Shown here piece by piece: positions 7,617 to 14,444 of a DNA stretch of 21,401 bases (position 1 is the first letter of the stretch; each line of letters starts with the position of its first letter). Made by a program: the position numbers and the translations under genes. Under the pieces are notes generated by a model. It ran no database searches and was not told where the DNA came from. It saw only the letters and a program-made list of their open reading frames with translations. The DNA is taken from assembly GCA_002309295.1 (NCBI GenBank), contig DBXF01000069.1, positions 1 to 21,401 on the forward strand. The letters run 5' to 3'. This stretch comes from Bacteroidales bacterium UBA1219. GTDB lineage: Bacteria > Bacteroidota > Bacteroidia > Bacteroidales > P3.

Positions 7617-8810
7617 TCAATACAGCATGCCGAACATCCAGAGGGGGATGCGGTTGGACACACCGCATTCAATATCATCCGCCACAATATATGCATCGGC
7701 AACGCCTTTGATCTGCCTTTTGCCTTTTTTGTGTCCTCCAACTTCAAAAGTATATTTTTCATCCACAAGAAAATCTCCAGCGTCGGACACTTCCACATCA
7801 TGTCCATACCTAAGTTGGTTTGCAAAAAATGTCTCTCGCATATTGCCGATATTGGGAGTTTCACCCACTATTGCATACGACAGGTTGGTGTTGTCGAGGT
7901 AGAGTTTATCGGGTTTCTGCATACGGTTTATGCCGTGTCCGTGCTTATGCAGGCCGAGGGTTATCCTGCTTTCGTGGAGAGCGTTGAGATATGAGAGCAG
8001 TGCGCTTCGCGACATACCGATACGTTCAGCCAGTTTTGTTATGTTTGGCACAAACGGGGCAGATTCGGCAACAATATAGAGCAGCTGTTTTATCTTGGGA
8101 ATATAGGCCGTTTCGACATCACGCAATTGGGGGATTTCCACATCGAGCACCATATTTACCACTTCTCCCAAACGGCTGTAGAACAACGCTGGCAACTCTT
8201 TATAAAAAGGATAATAGCCGTGACGGAGATAATCGTCGAAATACTGTAAGACTTTCACTTTTTCCACTATCTCCATCGCAATTTGTGTGTGGTCGGTGAG
8301 CAGTTGTTCGAGCGTCAATTCCGGCATTGCAAGTTTTTGGGTCCAGTTAAGGTACTCCCTAAACGAAAAACCTTGCATATCGTAAACAACCGCCCGGCGG
8401 CTCAAATCCGACCGCGAGTTAAGAATCTGCAACAGCGACGAACCTGTGAAAACAACATGCAGGTCGGGCAAATCGTCATAGATATTTTTCAGTTCCTGAC
8501 TCCAATTGGGGTATTTGTGAACTTCGTCGAGAAAAAGCCACTTGCCGCCACGCTTTGCAAAATTGGTCGCCAGTTCATAAATTCCGTGTGCATTGAACCA
8601 AATATTGTCAACACTTGCATACAGGACTTCGTGGTTCAATTTGTGATGCAACTTTATATGTTGCAAAATAAGCGTGGTTTTGCCCACGCCCCTTGGTCCA
8701 CGAATACCTATCAACGGGGCATCCCATTCGATTTCCTGCTCCAATCCGCGCACAAATTGCACGTCTGCACGACTGTATTTAGCTGTAAATGTGTTAAATA
8801 GTCTATCCAT
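7617..8810 (-). CDS. AAA ATPase with C-terminal DUF4143-type domain
   Basis: A 397-residue ATPase of the AAA_14 / DUF4143 family, common and often multicopy in Bacteroidetes; the cellular role is not established. The N-terminal half has Walker A GPRGVGKT (residues 38-45), Walker B WLFLDEVHKY (91-100) and the TGSS sensor motif (122-125). The second half has the DUF4143 character (DVETAYIPKIKQLLYIVAES, a winged-helix-like LAERIGMSRSALLSYL, then a nuclease-like tail with LYLDNTNLSYA and YTFEVGG). ATG at 8810 (MDRLFNTF) was chosen because no ATG lies upstream in frame and a TAnnTTTG element 20 bases before it would be cut by the longer form. Upstream lie four tandem 32-bp repeats. Convergent with the FISUMP operon. 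Confidence 0.85.
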   Translation of the reverse strand: MDRLFNTFTAKYSRADVQFVRGLEQEIEWDAPLIGIRGPRGVGKTTLILQHIKLHHKLNHEVLYASVDNIWFNAHGIYELATNFAKRGGKWLFLDEVHKYPNWSQELKNIYDDLPDLHVVFTGSSLLQILNSRSDLSRRAVVYDMQGFSFREYLNWTQKLAMPELTLEQLLTDHTQIAMEIVEKVKVLQYFDDYLRHGYYPFYKELPALFYSRLGEVVNMVLDVEIPQLRDVETAYIPKIKQLLYIVAESAPFVPNITKLAERIGMSRSALLSYLNALHESRITLGLHKHGHGINRMQKPDKLYLDNTNLSYAIVGETPNIGNMRETFFANQLRYGHDVEVSDAGDFLVDEKYTFEVGGHKKGKRQIKGVADAYIVADDIECGVSNRIPLWMFGMLY

Positions 8811-8829
8811 ATCAATAATATTACAAATG

Positions 8830-8837
8830 CAAATATA
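8830..8837 (-). promoter_or_regulatory. -7 promoter element for the ATPase gene
   Basis: TATATTTG on the minus strand matches TAnnTTTG and ends 20 bases before the ATG at 8810. The nearest TTTG upstream (8864-8867) is 26 bases away and lies inside the first tandem repeat unit, farther than the normal spacing. Confidence 0.5.
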
Positions 8838-8847
8838 CAAAAAAAAA

Positions 8848-8975
8848 TGTAATATAGAGATTGCAAAATTAAAAAAAAATGTAATATTGAGATTGCAAAA
8901 TTTCGCAAAATTGTAATGTGCAGATTACAAAATATGATAAAATTGCAATGTCTAGATTACAAAATATGATCAAAA
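8848..8975. repeat. Four tandem 32-bp repeats with dyad symmetry
   Basis: Units begin at 8848, 8880, 8912 and 8944, each exactly 32 bases after the last. Each contains TGYAAT-N6-ATTRCA followed by AAA and an A/T-rich tail. Unit 3 has a perfect dyad (TGTAAT/ATTACA); the others differ by one T/C or A/G change. Units 1 and 2 resemble each other, as do units 3 and 4. A degenerate partial copy may overlap the promoter at 8820-8836. The array ends 11 bases upstream of the ATPase -7 element, so it looks like a row of protein-binding sites controlling that gene. Confidence 0.85.
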
Positions 8976-9030
8976 TTGGGGTGGCACAATTAAATATTTG
9001 GGGATTACATTATTTTCACGCGACTGTGCC

Positions 9031-9119
9031 AGTCCTTCGGACTTCGGATTTGTATTTTGTATATCATTGCAGGGGGGGGCGTTCTCCGCTTCGCTATCGA
9101 AAGGTTCACTGAACCTTTC
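9031..9119. repeat. Hairpin pair related to the dispersed hairpin element
   Basis: AGTCC-TTC-GGACT (9031-9043) has the same size and three-base loop type as the GTCCC-TAC-GGGAC and GTCTC-TTC-GAGAC hairpins elsewhere in the window. GAAAGGTTC-ACT-GAACCTTTC (9099-9119) has a 9-bp stem and a three-base loop. Neither is followed by a T run on either strand. Confidence 0.6.
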
Positions 9120-9150
9120 TTCACCCACACGAAAGAGGGCACACCCCGCC

Positions 9151-9672
9151 TCACTTCATTTTCCCTGCCAGTATCCTATTGCGGACGCTTTTCACTGCGG
9201 GTTTGTAATAGCTGATTTCCATCGCTTCGAGGGTGCGGCGGAATTCGTCCATCAGCTCGGGGTAGAACTGGCACATACGGAAGGCGAGTTTCATGCTTAT
9301 CGACTGCACTCCGGGCAACTCCGCTATGTCGGCCATGTGGTAGAGGCAGAAGTCGAGGAAATCGGTGCGGAGGTCGTCCTCACTCATCTCCAGCCGCTCG
9401 ACGAGGTTCAGCGACAGCCGTCGCACTGCGGAACTTTCGGTATGCATGGCCAAGTCCATAAGCTCGTTGAGCAGGGGTTGCAACTGCGAGAGCTCGCTGT
9501 CGCTGGCTTTGGTGAGGGTCCACAAGGCGTTGCGGGCCACACGGCTGTCGTCGCTATGCATAAACTTTTGCGCAAAACCCGCGAAATCGCCACATTGCCG
9601 CACCTCCCGGTAGATGGCCTGTGCCTCGCGCTCGCTATAGGCCTCCCTCACCCTTTCGTTTGTGATAGCCAT
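9151..9672 (-). CDS. HEAT-repeat-like helical protein
   Basis: A 173-residue, soluble, all-helical protein. Paired amphipathic helices are visible (for example RVARNALWTLTKAS, SAVRRLSLNLVERLEM, SISMKLAFRMCQFYPE), the pattern of HEAT/ARM repeats used for protein binding. No catalytic motif is seen and no specific family is recognised; a function cannot be given. The ATG at 9672 (MAITNERVRE) was chosen; an upstream start would run deeper into the preceding gene. Its start lies inside the end of the GNAT gene (25-base overlap), which suggests translational coupling. It is the last gene of the DUF3795-GNAT-HEAT run. Confidence 0.75.
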   Translation of the reverse strand: MAITNERVREAYSEREAQAIYREVRQCGDFAGFAQKFMHSDDSRVARNALWTLTKASDSELSQLQPLLNELMDLAMHTESSAVRRLSLNLVERLEMSEDDLRTDFLDFCLYHMADIAELPGVQSISMKLAFRMCQFYPELMDEFRRTLEAMEISYYKPAVKSVRNRILAGKMK

Positions 9673-10190
9673 AACTCGCGGTCTAATTTCATTATTCTCA
9701 CCGGCTGGTCGGAGCCGATTTCGAGGTTGGGACACAGCGTCTCGCGGCCGGTATCGACAAAGCCGCATTTCTCCATCACGCGTCCCGAGGCGGGATTATG
9801 GGGGAAGTAGTCGCCCCAGAGCACCGAAAAGCCTTTGTCGCGGAAGCAGTGTTCCACCACCATCTGCATGGCCTCGGAGCAGATGCCTCTTCCCCAGTAG
9901 GGACGGGCAATCCAGTAGCCCACCTCGCACTGGTCGTCGGGGATTTGGAGGTTGGAATGGGCTGCGGTGAGATATCCCACACAGCCAATGGCCTCGCCCG
10001 TGGACTTGAGTTCCACGGCCCACATTGTGTCGGTGTTGAACACGGTGCGGATGATTTCGAGGCTCTCCTCCACGCTACGGTGCGGCGGCCAGCCGGCACG
10101 GGGACCCACTTCGGGGTCGGAGGCGTAGCGGAAAAGTGTCGGCGCGTCGCTCTCTCGCCACGGCCGGAGCAGGATTCTTTCGGTTTGCAA
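9648..10190 (-). CDS. GNAT N-acetyltransferase, RimJ/RimL type, TTG start
   Basis: Transfers an acetyl group from acetyl-CoA to an amine; in the RimJ/RimL-like family the targets are often protein N-termini, but the substrate here cannot be read from sequence. The start (L/MQTERILLRPWRESD) matches the ETERLxLRxW beginning typical of this family. Motif A lies at about 88-108 (CEVGYWIARPYWGRGICSEA), with the acetyl-CoA loop WGRGICSEA, and motif B at about 131-144 (HNPASGRVMEKCGF). The TTG at 10190 is the only standard start codon before the domain: going upstream in frame there is no ATG or GTG before a stop. It lies 27 bases after the DUF3795 gene and overlaps the next gene by 25 bases. Confidence 0.88.
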   Translation of the reverse strand: MQTERILLRPWRESDAPTLFRYASDPEVGPRAGWPPHRSVEESLEIIRTVFNTDTMWAVELKSTGEAIGCVGYLTAAHSNLQIPDDQCEVGYWIARPYWGRGICSEAMQMVVEHCFRDKGFSVLWGDYFPHNPASGRVMEKCGFVDTGRETLCPNLEIGSDQPVRIMKLDRELWLSQTKG

Positions 10191-10217
10191 AATTAATTTT
10201 TTAAAATCGAATATCTG

Positions 10218-10562
10218 TTATTTTGTTTTTACTTTCCTCAGCCTCTCCAACGCATCGGGACGGTTTGCGGTAACGGCACCGAGTTTGGCACACGCTTCCA
10301 TATCGGCACATCCGCCGCAGTTGTCGAGGCCTTTGTCCATGGCGCAGAGACGTATCTGGCAAAGATGTTCGCAGAAAACGGTCTTAACGCCGTCCATGCG
10401 GCAACCTTGGCAGTTGATCTGTTCGGGCAGTATGGTGGCGTTGTTCAGTTCCGACCACAGACGGGCTGTACGCTCGCGCAGGGCTTGGTTGTTGTCGCGG
10501 GTGGCGATGTAGGCGTCGCACTGTCCGCAGTCGAGGCCGCAAAAGGCAATAAGGTTGTTCAT
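10218..10562 (-). CDS. DUF3795 cysteine-rich protein
   Basis: A 114-residue protein of the DUF3795 type, a small probable zinc-binding family without assigned function. Cysteines come in pairs: CGLDCGQCDAY near the N-terminus, CQGC in the middle, then CEHLCQIRLC and CGGCADMEAC towards the end. ATG at 10562 (MNNLIAFCGLDC) fits the family start; the open frame upstream runs through the promoter. A TAnnTTTG element lies at 10587-10594. First gene of a three-gene run with the GNAT and HEAT-like genes. Confidence 0.88.
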   Translation of the reverse strand: MNNLIAFCGLDCGQCDAYIATRDNNQALRERTARLWSELNNATILPEQINCQGCRMDGVKTVFCEHLCQIRLCAMDKGLDNCGGCADMEACAKLGAVTANRPDALERLRKVKTK

Positions 10563-10586
10563 TGTGGGTGCTATTAAAATCAACTG

Positions 10587-10594
10587 CAAAAGTA
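10587..10594 (-). promoter_or_regulatory. -7 promoter element for the DUF3795 operon
   Basis: TACTTTTG on the minus strand, matching TAnnTTTG, ends 25 bases before the DUF3795 ATG. A TTTG at 10619-10622 is 24 bases farther up, slightly longer than usual spacing. Confidence 0.5.
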
Positions 10595-10706
10595 CACTTT
10601 TCCAACGAAATTGGCAAGCAAAAAATACACTTTTCCTAAAAAACGGCATTTCATCCCCTTCTCAGGTGTTGCCAAAAAGCCTTGTTTTGCAGGCTGGGAA
10701 AAGTTC

Positions 10707-11021
10707 TCATTCCGTCCCGAAAAGGAAACGGCGGAACATCGTCTCGGCGGGGCCGGCGCCAAGCATGTCACGGACGGTGTTTATGGCCGGGCCGCCGTTG
10801 GTGATAAGTCCCTCCACGTAAGCCCTGTTGCGGGCGGACTTCCCTGCCAGGACAAGGATTTTCTTGCCGTTGCGGTAAACATGCAGCTGTCGCGAACGCA
10901 CCACCGCTGTCAGTTCGGGGTCGTCCTGCATGGAAAGCCAAAGAGGGTGATAGTCGCCATCCTCGCCGAACAGCCGTTTTTGCGAGTGCGAACACATATC
11001 GGTTGTATCTATCGTCATCAT
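10707..11021 (-). CDS. Small protein of unknown function
   Basis: A 104-residue product (MMTIDTTDMCSHSQ ... FRRFLFGTE) that I do not recognise. It is soluble, without signal peptide or transmembrane segment. The central strand pair VRSRQLHVYRNGKKILVLAG looks like a beta hairpin. Two adjacent ATG codons (11021, 11018) follow the stop of the GNAT gene at 11026 by four bases, so it is very probably translated from the same message. The 144 bases downstream separate it from the DUF3795 operon. Confidence 0.65.
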   Translation of the reverse strand: MMTIDTTDMCSHSQKRLFGEDGDYHPLWLSMQDDPELTAVVRSRQLHVYRNGKKILVLAGKSARNRAYVEGLITNGGPAINTVRDMLGAGPAETMFRRFLFGTE

Positions 11022-11025
11022 GTAT

Positions 11026-11511
11026 TTATCCTTTTTCGGCAAAATATTTCAATGCCTGTCCGTCGAGGCGTTGCACCGTCCATTCGTCCATGGGGACGGC
11101 TCCTATGGAGCGGTACACCTTCAAAGCCGGCTCGTTCCAATCGAGACAAATCCATTCCATACGGCCGCAGTTGCGCTCCACCGCAAGCTTGGCAAGATAT
11201 TTAAGCAAGGCTTTTCCGTAGCCCCTGCCGCGCTTTTCGGGAATGAGGAAAAGGTCTTCGAGATAGAGTCCCTTGCGTCCCACGAAAGTGGAGAAATTGT
11301 GGAAAAAGAGGGCAAAGCCTATCACCACGCCCTCCTCCTCGGCAAAGACTACCTCGGCGGAACGCTCCACAAACAAGTAGTGGTGCAAGGTGGCTTCGTC
11401 GGCGACCACCTCGAGGGAACATTTTTCATATTCGGCAAGACGTTTGATAAACTCAAGCACCAAGCCCGCCTCTCCGGACCGCGCCGGACGTATTTTGAAA
11501 TTATCGTTCAT
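11026..11511 (-). CDS. GNAT acetyltransferase, diamine/thialysine acetyltransferase-like
   Basis: A 161-residue GNAT enzyme. The start region IRPARSGEAGLVLEFIKRLA followed by EYEK is typical of the spermidine/spermine- and thialysine-N-acetyltransferase subfamily, which acetylates small amines with acetyl-CoA. The acetyl-CoA loop is RGRGYGKAL (94-102), after LYLEDLFLIPEK, and the C-terminal motif is ALKVYRSIGA (about 129-138). The actual substrate cannot be told from sequence. ATG at 11511 was chosen because it is the first ATG after the TAnnTTTG element at 11530-11537. Followed after four bases by a small gene of unknown function. Confidence 0.88.
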   Translation of the reverse strand: MNDNFKIRPARSGEAGLVLEFIKRLAEYEKCSLEVVADEATLHHYLFVERSAEVVFAEEEGVVIGFALFFHNFSTFVGRKGLYLEDLFLIPEKRGRGYGKALLKYLAKLAVERNCGRMEWICLDWNEPALKVYRSIGAVPMDEWTVQRLDGQALKYFAEKG

Positions 11512-11529
11512 GTTTTGAATTTGCAATTG

Positions 11530-11537
11530 CAAAGATA
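11530..11537 (-). promoter_or_regulatory. -7 promoter element for the GNAT gene
   Basis: TATCTTTG on the minus strand matches TAnnTTTG and ends 19 bases before the ATG at 11511. A clear -33 element is not visible. Confidence 0.5.
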
Positions 11538-11556
11538 CGATTTTTTTAATGCGTTT

Positions 11557-12072
11557 TCATTGTTCCAGACATAATCCGTGCAATTCTTTTACCCGCAAAG
11601 GTTGAGACTTTAATTTTTTACTCGGGATAGGAACGCCTTTTACATCCCAGTAATCTCTTCCATCCCCTACAAACGGATATTTATACCAAAGCCAGATGCA
11701 CATATTGTAGGTTTTACCCACTTCCAGGGAACTGCCGTTACATGCTTTATCGGAAGGAAAACTGACAATTGTCATTTCTGCATTTGACTCTGCATAACGA
11801 CGTCCATATTTTCTTTCGCAGGCATTATACAACGAGGTATCGACGCATCTGACATGGATTAGCAGAACTGTATCTCCTTGATATTTGAATGTTTTCACTT
11901 TCATGACTTTGAAAGCATTTTTCAAATACCAATCCCCACCCAATATATATTTCTTTCCTGTGCTATCGGTAAATGTTGTGTCAGGCAGCCTTTCTCCCCA
12001 TCCATAGAATTGTGCGGAGGCATGGCAGGAAAGAGTAATCAATGCCAAAAAGAGCAAGATTGTTTTTTTCAT
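11557..12072 (-). CDS. Secreted protein of unknown function
   Basis: A 171-residue product with a clear signal peptide (MKKTILLFLALITLSCHASA, cleavage likely before QFYGWG). The mature part has four cysteines that could form disulfides in the periplasm (CVD, NACE, KACN, MCIW). It contains a YxxC-like VLLIHVRCVDTSLY strand and a KTYNMCIWLWYKYPF segment. No family is recognised. ATG at 12072 gives the signal peptide directly at the N-terminus; the open frame upstream adds 23 unlikely residues. There is no good TAnnTTTG element upstream, and the hairpin array begins about 100 bases before the start. Confidence 0.75.
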   Translation of the reverse strand: MKKTILLFLALITLSCHASAQFYGWGERLPDTTFTDSTGKKYILGGDWYLKNAFKVMKVKTFKYQGDTVLLIHVRCVDTSLYNACERKYGRRYAESNAEMTIVSFPSDKACNGSSLEVGKTYNMCIWLWYKYPFVGDGRDYWDVKGVPIPSKKLKSQPLRVKELHGLCLEQ

Positions 12073-12486
12073 ATTTCTGTTTTTCACATGTATTAAAAAT
12101 AAACGCTGAATCGCTGTTTTTATTGTCATGCTGCACGACAAAAAGTTTTTAGCGGGAGAGAGATTTGCTCTAATAAGATTACAGACTGATTTTGTTCGCT
12201 GTAATAGTTATTGTGCTTTCCCTCTTGAAACAGTGTCGCCTCTCTCCGAGAGGCAATATTCCTTTCGCTTGTTTACGCCACACTAACGTGTGGCGTTATT
12301 TGCACTACGTGCGTAAAGTCTCTTCGAGACTGCATTGCGTCGTAGACCCAACACGCTCCTAAGGCGCATGTAACACCGCACAAAATGCGGTGTTACGACA
12401 GATAACGAAAACCATGTCTGTCGGAGACAGGCGACCTTGAAGACATCAAAAAAAATCAGTCAATTATGGCTCTATAGCGTATTTTT
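12073..12486. other. 414-base intergenic region filled with hairpins
   Basis: No gene is supported here. It holds the hairpin array at 12178-12430 and an A-rich tail towards the neighbouring gene. A CAGCG direct pair lies near 12102-12114. No RNA family could be named. Confidence 0.7.
12178..12430. repeat. Array of seven perfect hairpins with different stems
   Basis: The inverted repeats are ATTACAG/CTGTAAT (12178-12205, 14-base loop), GCCTCTC-TCC-GAGAGGC (12238-12254), ACGCCACAC-TAAC-GTGTGGCGT (12275-12296), GCAC-TAC-GTGC (12302-12312), GTCTC-TTC-GAGAC (12318-12330), GTAACACCGCA-CAAAA-TGCGGTGTTAC (12370-12396) and CTGTC-GGA-GACAG (12418-12430). An imperfect one, GCTCCTAAGGCGC, lies near 12355-12367. 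The stems differ in sequence, while three-base loops recur. Hairpins three and five align with those at 2152-2171 and 2185-2197. Confidence 0.85.
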
Positions 12487-12954
12487 TTACAGATAACATT
12501 TTGCCAGCTCGTCAATGGTGTCGGCAAGTTTGTCGCGGTCGTCGGGTGCCATGCATATTCCGAAACGGTAGGTATGCGAGTCTGAATAAACAACACGCAA
12601 CGTCTCGGGATAGTTACCGCTTTCCCACGACTCCACTCTACGTATGGTGGACAACGGAATTTCTTTGCGCCGCCGCCTGAATATACAGCCGCTGCATTCG
12701 ACAACAAGTGTCTCGTATTGTACCGAAACCGTCTCCCTTGCCCGTTCCCAACGCAGATAGATGTCCAAAGAAAACAAACAAGAGAACATAGGCAGGATTG
12801 CAACTGCCAGGACAATAAACCCCAGCGCGTTTCTATCCGACGGCAAGGTAATAAAGCTGTACACAGACATACCAATTAACAACAAGAACAAAACAATCCT
12901 CTGAAAAACGCCATACCTTGACCATATAAGGTCGGATAAGTCGTCCTTGGACAT
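12487..12954 (-). CDS. Two-helix membrane protein of unknown function
   Basis: A 155-residue protein with two hydrophobic helices close together (about 17-37 VFQRIVLFLLLIGMSVYSFI and about 44-64, LGFIVLAVAILPMFSCLF) and then a soluble C-terminal part of about 90 residues with alternating strands (ETVSVQYETLVVECSG, RRKEIPLSTIRRVESW, ETLRVVYSDSHTYRFGI). That layout recalls bacterial PH-like membrane proteins, but I cannot name a family. I prefer ATG 12954 (MSKDDLSD) over ATG 12987 because a TAnnTTTG element (12976-12983) lies inside the longer form. The end borders the hairpin array. Confidence 0.65.
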   Translation of the reverse strand: MSKDDLSDLIWSRYGVFQRIVLFLLLIGMSVYSFITLPSDRNALGFIVLAVAILPMFSCLFSLDIYLRWERARETVSVQYETLVVECSGCIFRRRRKEIPLSTIRRVESWESGNYPETLRVVYSDSHTYRFGICMAPDDRDKLADTIDELAKCYL

Positions 12955-12975
12955 CCCTTTGCCTTTATTTTTTGC

Positions 12976-12983
12976 CAAAATTA
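12976..12983 (-). promoter_or_regulatory. -7 promoter element before the membrane protein gene
   Basis: TAATTTTG on the minus strand matches TAnnTTTG and ends 22 bases before ATG 12954. It overlaps codons 2-4 of the alternative start at 12987, so if it is the real promoter the shorter start must be used. Confidence 0.4.
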
Positions 12984-13076
12984 CCATAGTGGGGGATAAA
13001 ACTCGCAGTAAATAACGACCCTTTTTCGGTTTTATTGCGTACTTTTCCTGACTTCTCTACAGATTGAAAAAAATAT

Positions 13077-13113
13077 AAAAAAAAACGGACTGCGGTTTTC
13101 GTCGCAATCCGTT
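13077..13113 (-). terminator. Intrinsic terminator of the lipoprotein gene
   Basis: On the minus strand AACGGA-T-TGCG, an eight-base loop and CGCA-G-TCCGTT form a 10-bp stem with one internal mismatch, followed by nine T (13077-13085, partly in the stem). It begins 24 bases after the stop at 13137. Confidence 0.85.
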
Positions 13114-13136
13114 CTATTTCAATAGTTTATTTAACA

Positions 13137-13601
13137 TCAACTTTGCTTGGTGAAGATTGCGGTCTCGGTCTCGCCGTCATTAGTTGTGGTAACGGTCATC
13201 TGGTTGCCGTTCACAACGAAGGTCATATTCATAGTATAACCCATGGCAGAAGCGGTGATTGTACCGTTAGGCGTTTGATATGTGTAGGTGAAAGGCAGGC
13301 TATAGTTCAAATTTTCTTCGGGATATTCGGGATATTCCATGGAGAATGACACGTTTCCTGTAGTGGCGGTTCCGAAACTCAGCCGGACGTCTGACACATA
13401 GTGAGCCATAACACCACCATCGAGTTCGTCCTCGCCCTCTTGGTGGTTTATCCAGTTGGTGCCAACCAGCGAGGTGTTGTTATTGTTGTTCTGGTTTTGG
13501 CCGCCGTCGTTGTCGTCTTCGTTTTTGTTGCACGATACTGCGAAAATCATTGTTGCCACTGTAAACAGAGCGGCGATGGTTTTGAAAAAGTTACGTTTCA
13601 T
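13137..13601 (-). CDS. Small lipoprotein, probable beta-barrel fold
   Basis: A 154-residue predicted lipoprotein with lipobox FAVSC-NKNED (Cys24), then an Asp/Asn/Gln-rich tether (DDNDGGQNQNNNNN). The rest begins LVGTNWINHQEG and continues with alternating strands (SDVRLSFGTATTGNVSFSME, PFTYTYQTPNGTITASAMG, TFVVNGNQMTVTTTNDG), a pattern of lipocalin-like Bacteroidetes lipoproteins. Function unknown; likely outer membrane. It stands alone: a TAnnTTTG element at 13636-13643 upstream and an intrinsic terminator downstream. Confidence 0.82.
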   Translation of the reverse strand: MKRNFFKTIAALFTVATMIFAVSCNKNEDDNDGGQNQNNNNNTSLVGTNWINHQEGEDELDGGVMAHYVSDVRLSFGTATTGNVSFSMEYPEYPEENLNYSLPFTYTYQTPNGTITASAMGYTMNMTFVVNGNQMTVTTTNDGETETAIFTKQS

Positions 13602-13635
13602 TTCAATAGATATTTAATTATTATTTAATAAGTTA

Positions 13636-13643
13636 CAAATATA
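13636..13643 (-). promoter_or_regulatory. -7 promoter element for the small lipoprotein
   Basis: TATATTTG on the minus strand matches TAnnTTTG, 34 bases before the ATG at 13601. A TTTG lies at 13660-13663, 16 bases farther upstream, and may be the -33 element. Confidence 0.55.
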
Positions 13644-13687
13644 TAAATTATATACATTCCAAATTGAGTGCTACGAGCTATAAATTA

Positions 13688-14377
13688 CTACGATCTGCGG
13701 CTGTAGATAAGTATGTAATACAGCAGTGTTGCCAGCGACGAGAGTGCGGCAATGACGTAGGTGTAAGCGGCCAGACGCAGGCATTTCTCGGCATTGGGGT
13801 GCGTCTGCGGCGTGGTTATGTTGCTTGAGTTCATCCACACCAACGCCCTGCGGCTGGCGTTTATCTCCACCGGAAGGGTGATGAAACTGAACAGCGTGGT
13901 GAGGGCGAAAAGCACTATTCCCACCAGAAGCAGGTGCGGGAAAATATTCACCAGCAGCATGCCGGCAAGCAAAATCCACTGCACCCAGCGCGAGGCGAAG
14001 CTAACCGCGGGCACTAGCTTGGAACGTAGCGAAAGCCATATATATGAATGTGCGTGCTGCACAGCGTGACCTGTCTCGTGGGCGGCCACGGCGGCGGCGG
14101 TAACGCTGTTGCCGTTATACACCTCGTAACTTAGGTTGATAGTTTTGTCGGCAGGATTGTAGTGGTCGGTGAGGAGACCGCCAGTGGAGACCACCTTCAC
14201 GTCGTAGATACCGTTGTCGTAAAGCATCTTTTCAGCCACCTCCTTGCCGGTAAGACCGTCGTTGGTTAGGATTTTAGAGCATTTGTTGAAATACGACTGC
14301 AACGCACGGCTCACGATGAAACTGAGCAGCATCAGCAGTCCGAAAATTATCCAATAAAATAACGTGTTGTCGAACAT
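13688..14377 (-). CDS. YugP-type zinc-dependent membrane metallopeptidase
   Basis: A 229-residue integral membrane protease of the neutral zinc metallopeptidase family (Zn_peptidase_2, YugP). The zinc-binding HETGH motif is at residues 100-104 inside AAHETGHAVQHAH. Hydrophobic helices lie at about 6-24, 144-165 and 170-190, and the family-typical PVEINASRRAL follows them. ATG at 14377 (MFDNTLFYW) gives the usual family length and puts the first helix at the N-terminus; the longer frame from a TTG at 14458 would overlap lpxH and add a second hydrophobic helix not typical of the family. Substrate unknown. Last gene of the aroC-lpxH run, 67 bases after lpxH. Confidence 0.88.
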   Translation of the reverse strand: MFDNTLFYWIIFGLLMLLSFIVSRALQSYFNKCSKILTNDGLTGKEVAEKMLYDNGIYDVKVVSTGGLLTDHYNPADKTINLSYEVYNGNSVTAAAVAAHETGHAVQHAHSYIWLSLRSKLVPAVSFASRWVQWILLAGMLLVNIFPHLLLVGIVLFALTTLFSFITLPVEINASRRALVWMNSSNITTPQTHPNAEKCLRLAAYTYVIAALSSLATLLYYILIYSRRS

Positions 14378-14444
14378 ATAATTTGAAATTTGTCCCACAA
14401 TAACGGAACAACAAACGGAAAAGTATATGCCGATGAAGATTTTT

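Larger units (their letters stand above)
8811..9150. other. 340-base intergenic region upstream of the ATPase gene
   Basis: Contains the ATPase promoter element (8830-8837), the 32-bp repeats (8848-8975), two hairpins (9031-9043 and 9099-9119) and a run of eight G (9072-9079). I see no credible gene or RNA in it. Confidence 0.7.

Noticed and set aside
8848..8975. CRISPR array
   Set aside because: The whole 32-base unit is repeated without unique spacers, and no cas gene is near; it is a tandem repeat.
9072..9079. Run of eight G as a phase-variation tract
   Set aside because: It is not inside a gene or between promoter elements that I can recognise.
9099..9119. Hairpin as terminator of the HEAT-like gene
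   Set aside because: The 9-bp stem is good, but no T run follows on the minus strand.
8998..9810. Plus-strand open frame across the HEAT-like gene and the hairpin region
   Set aside because: The minus strand holds a coupled gene pair here, and the plus-strand product shows no recognisable domain.
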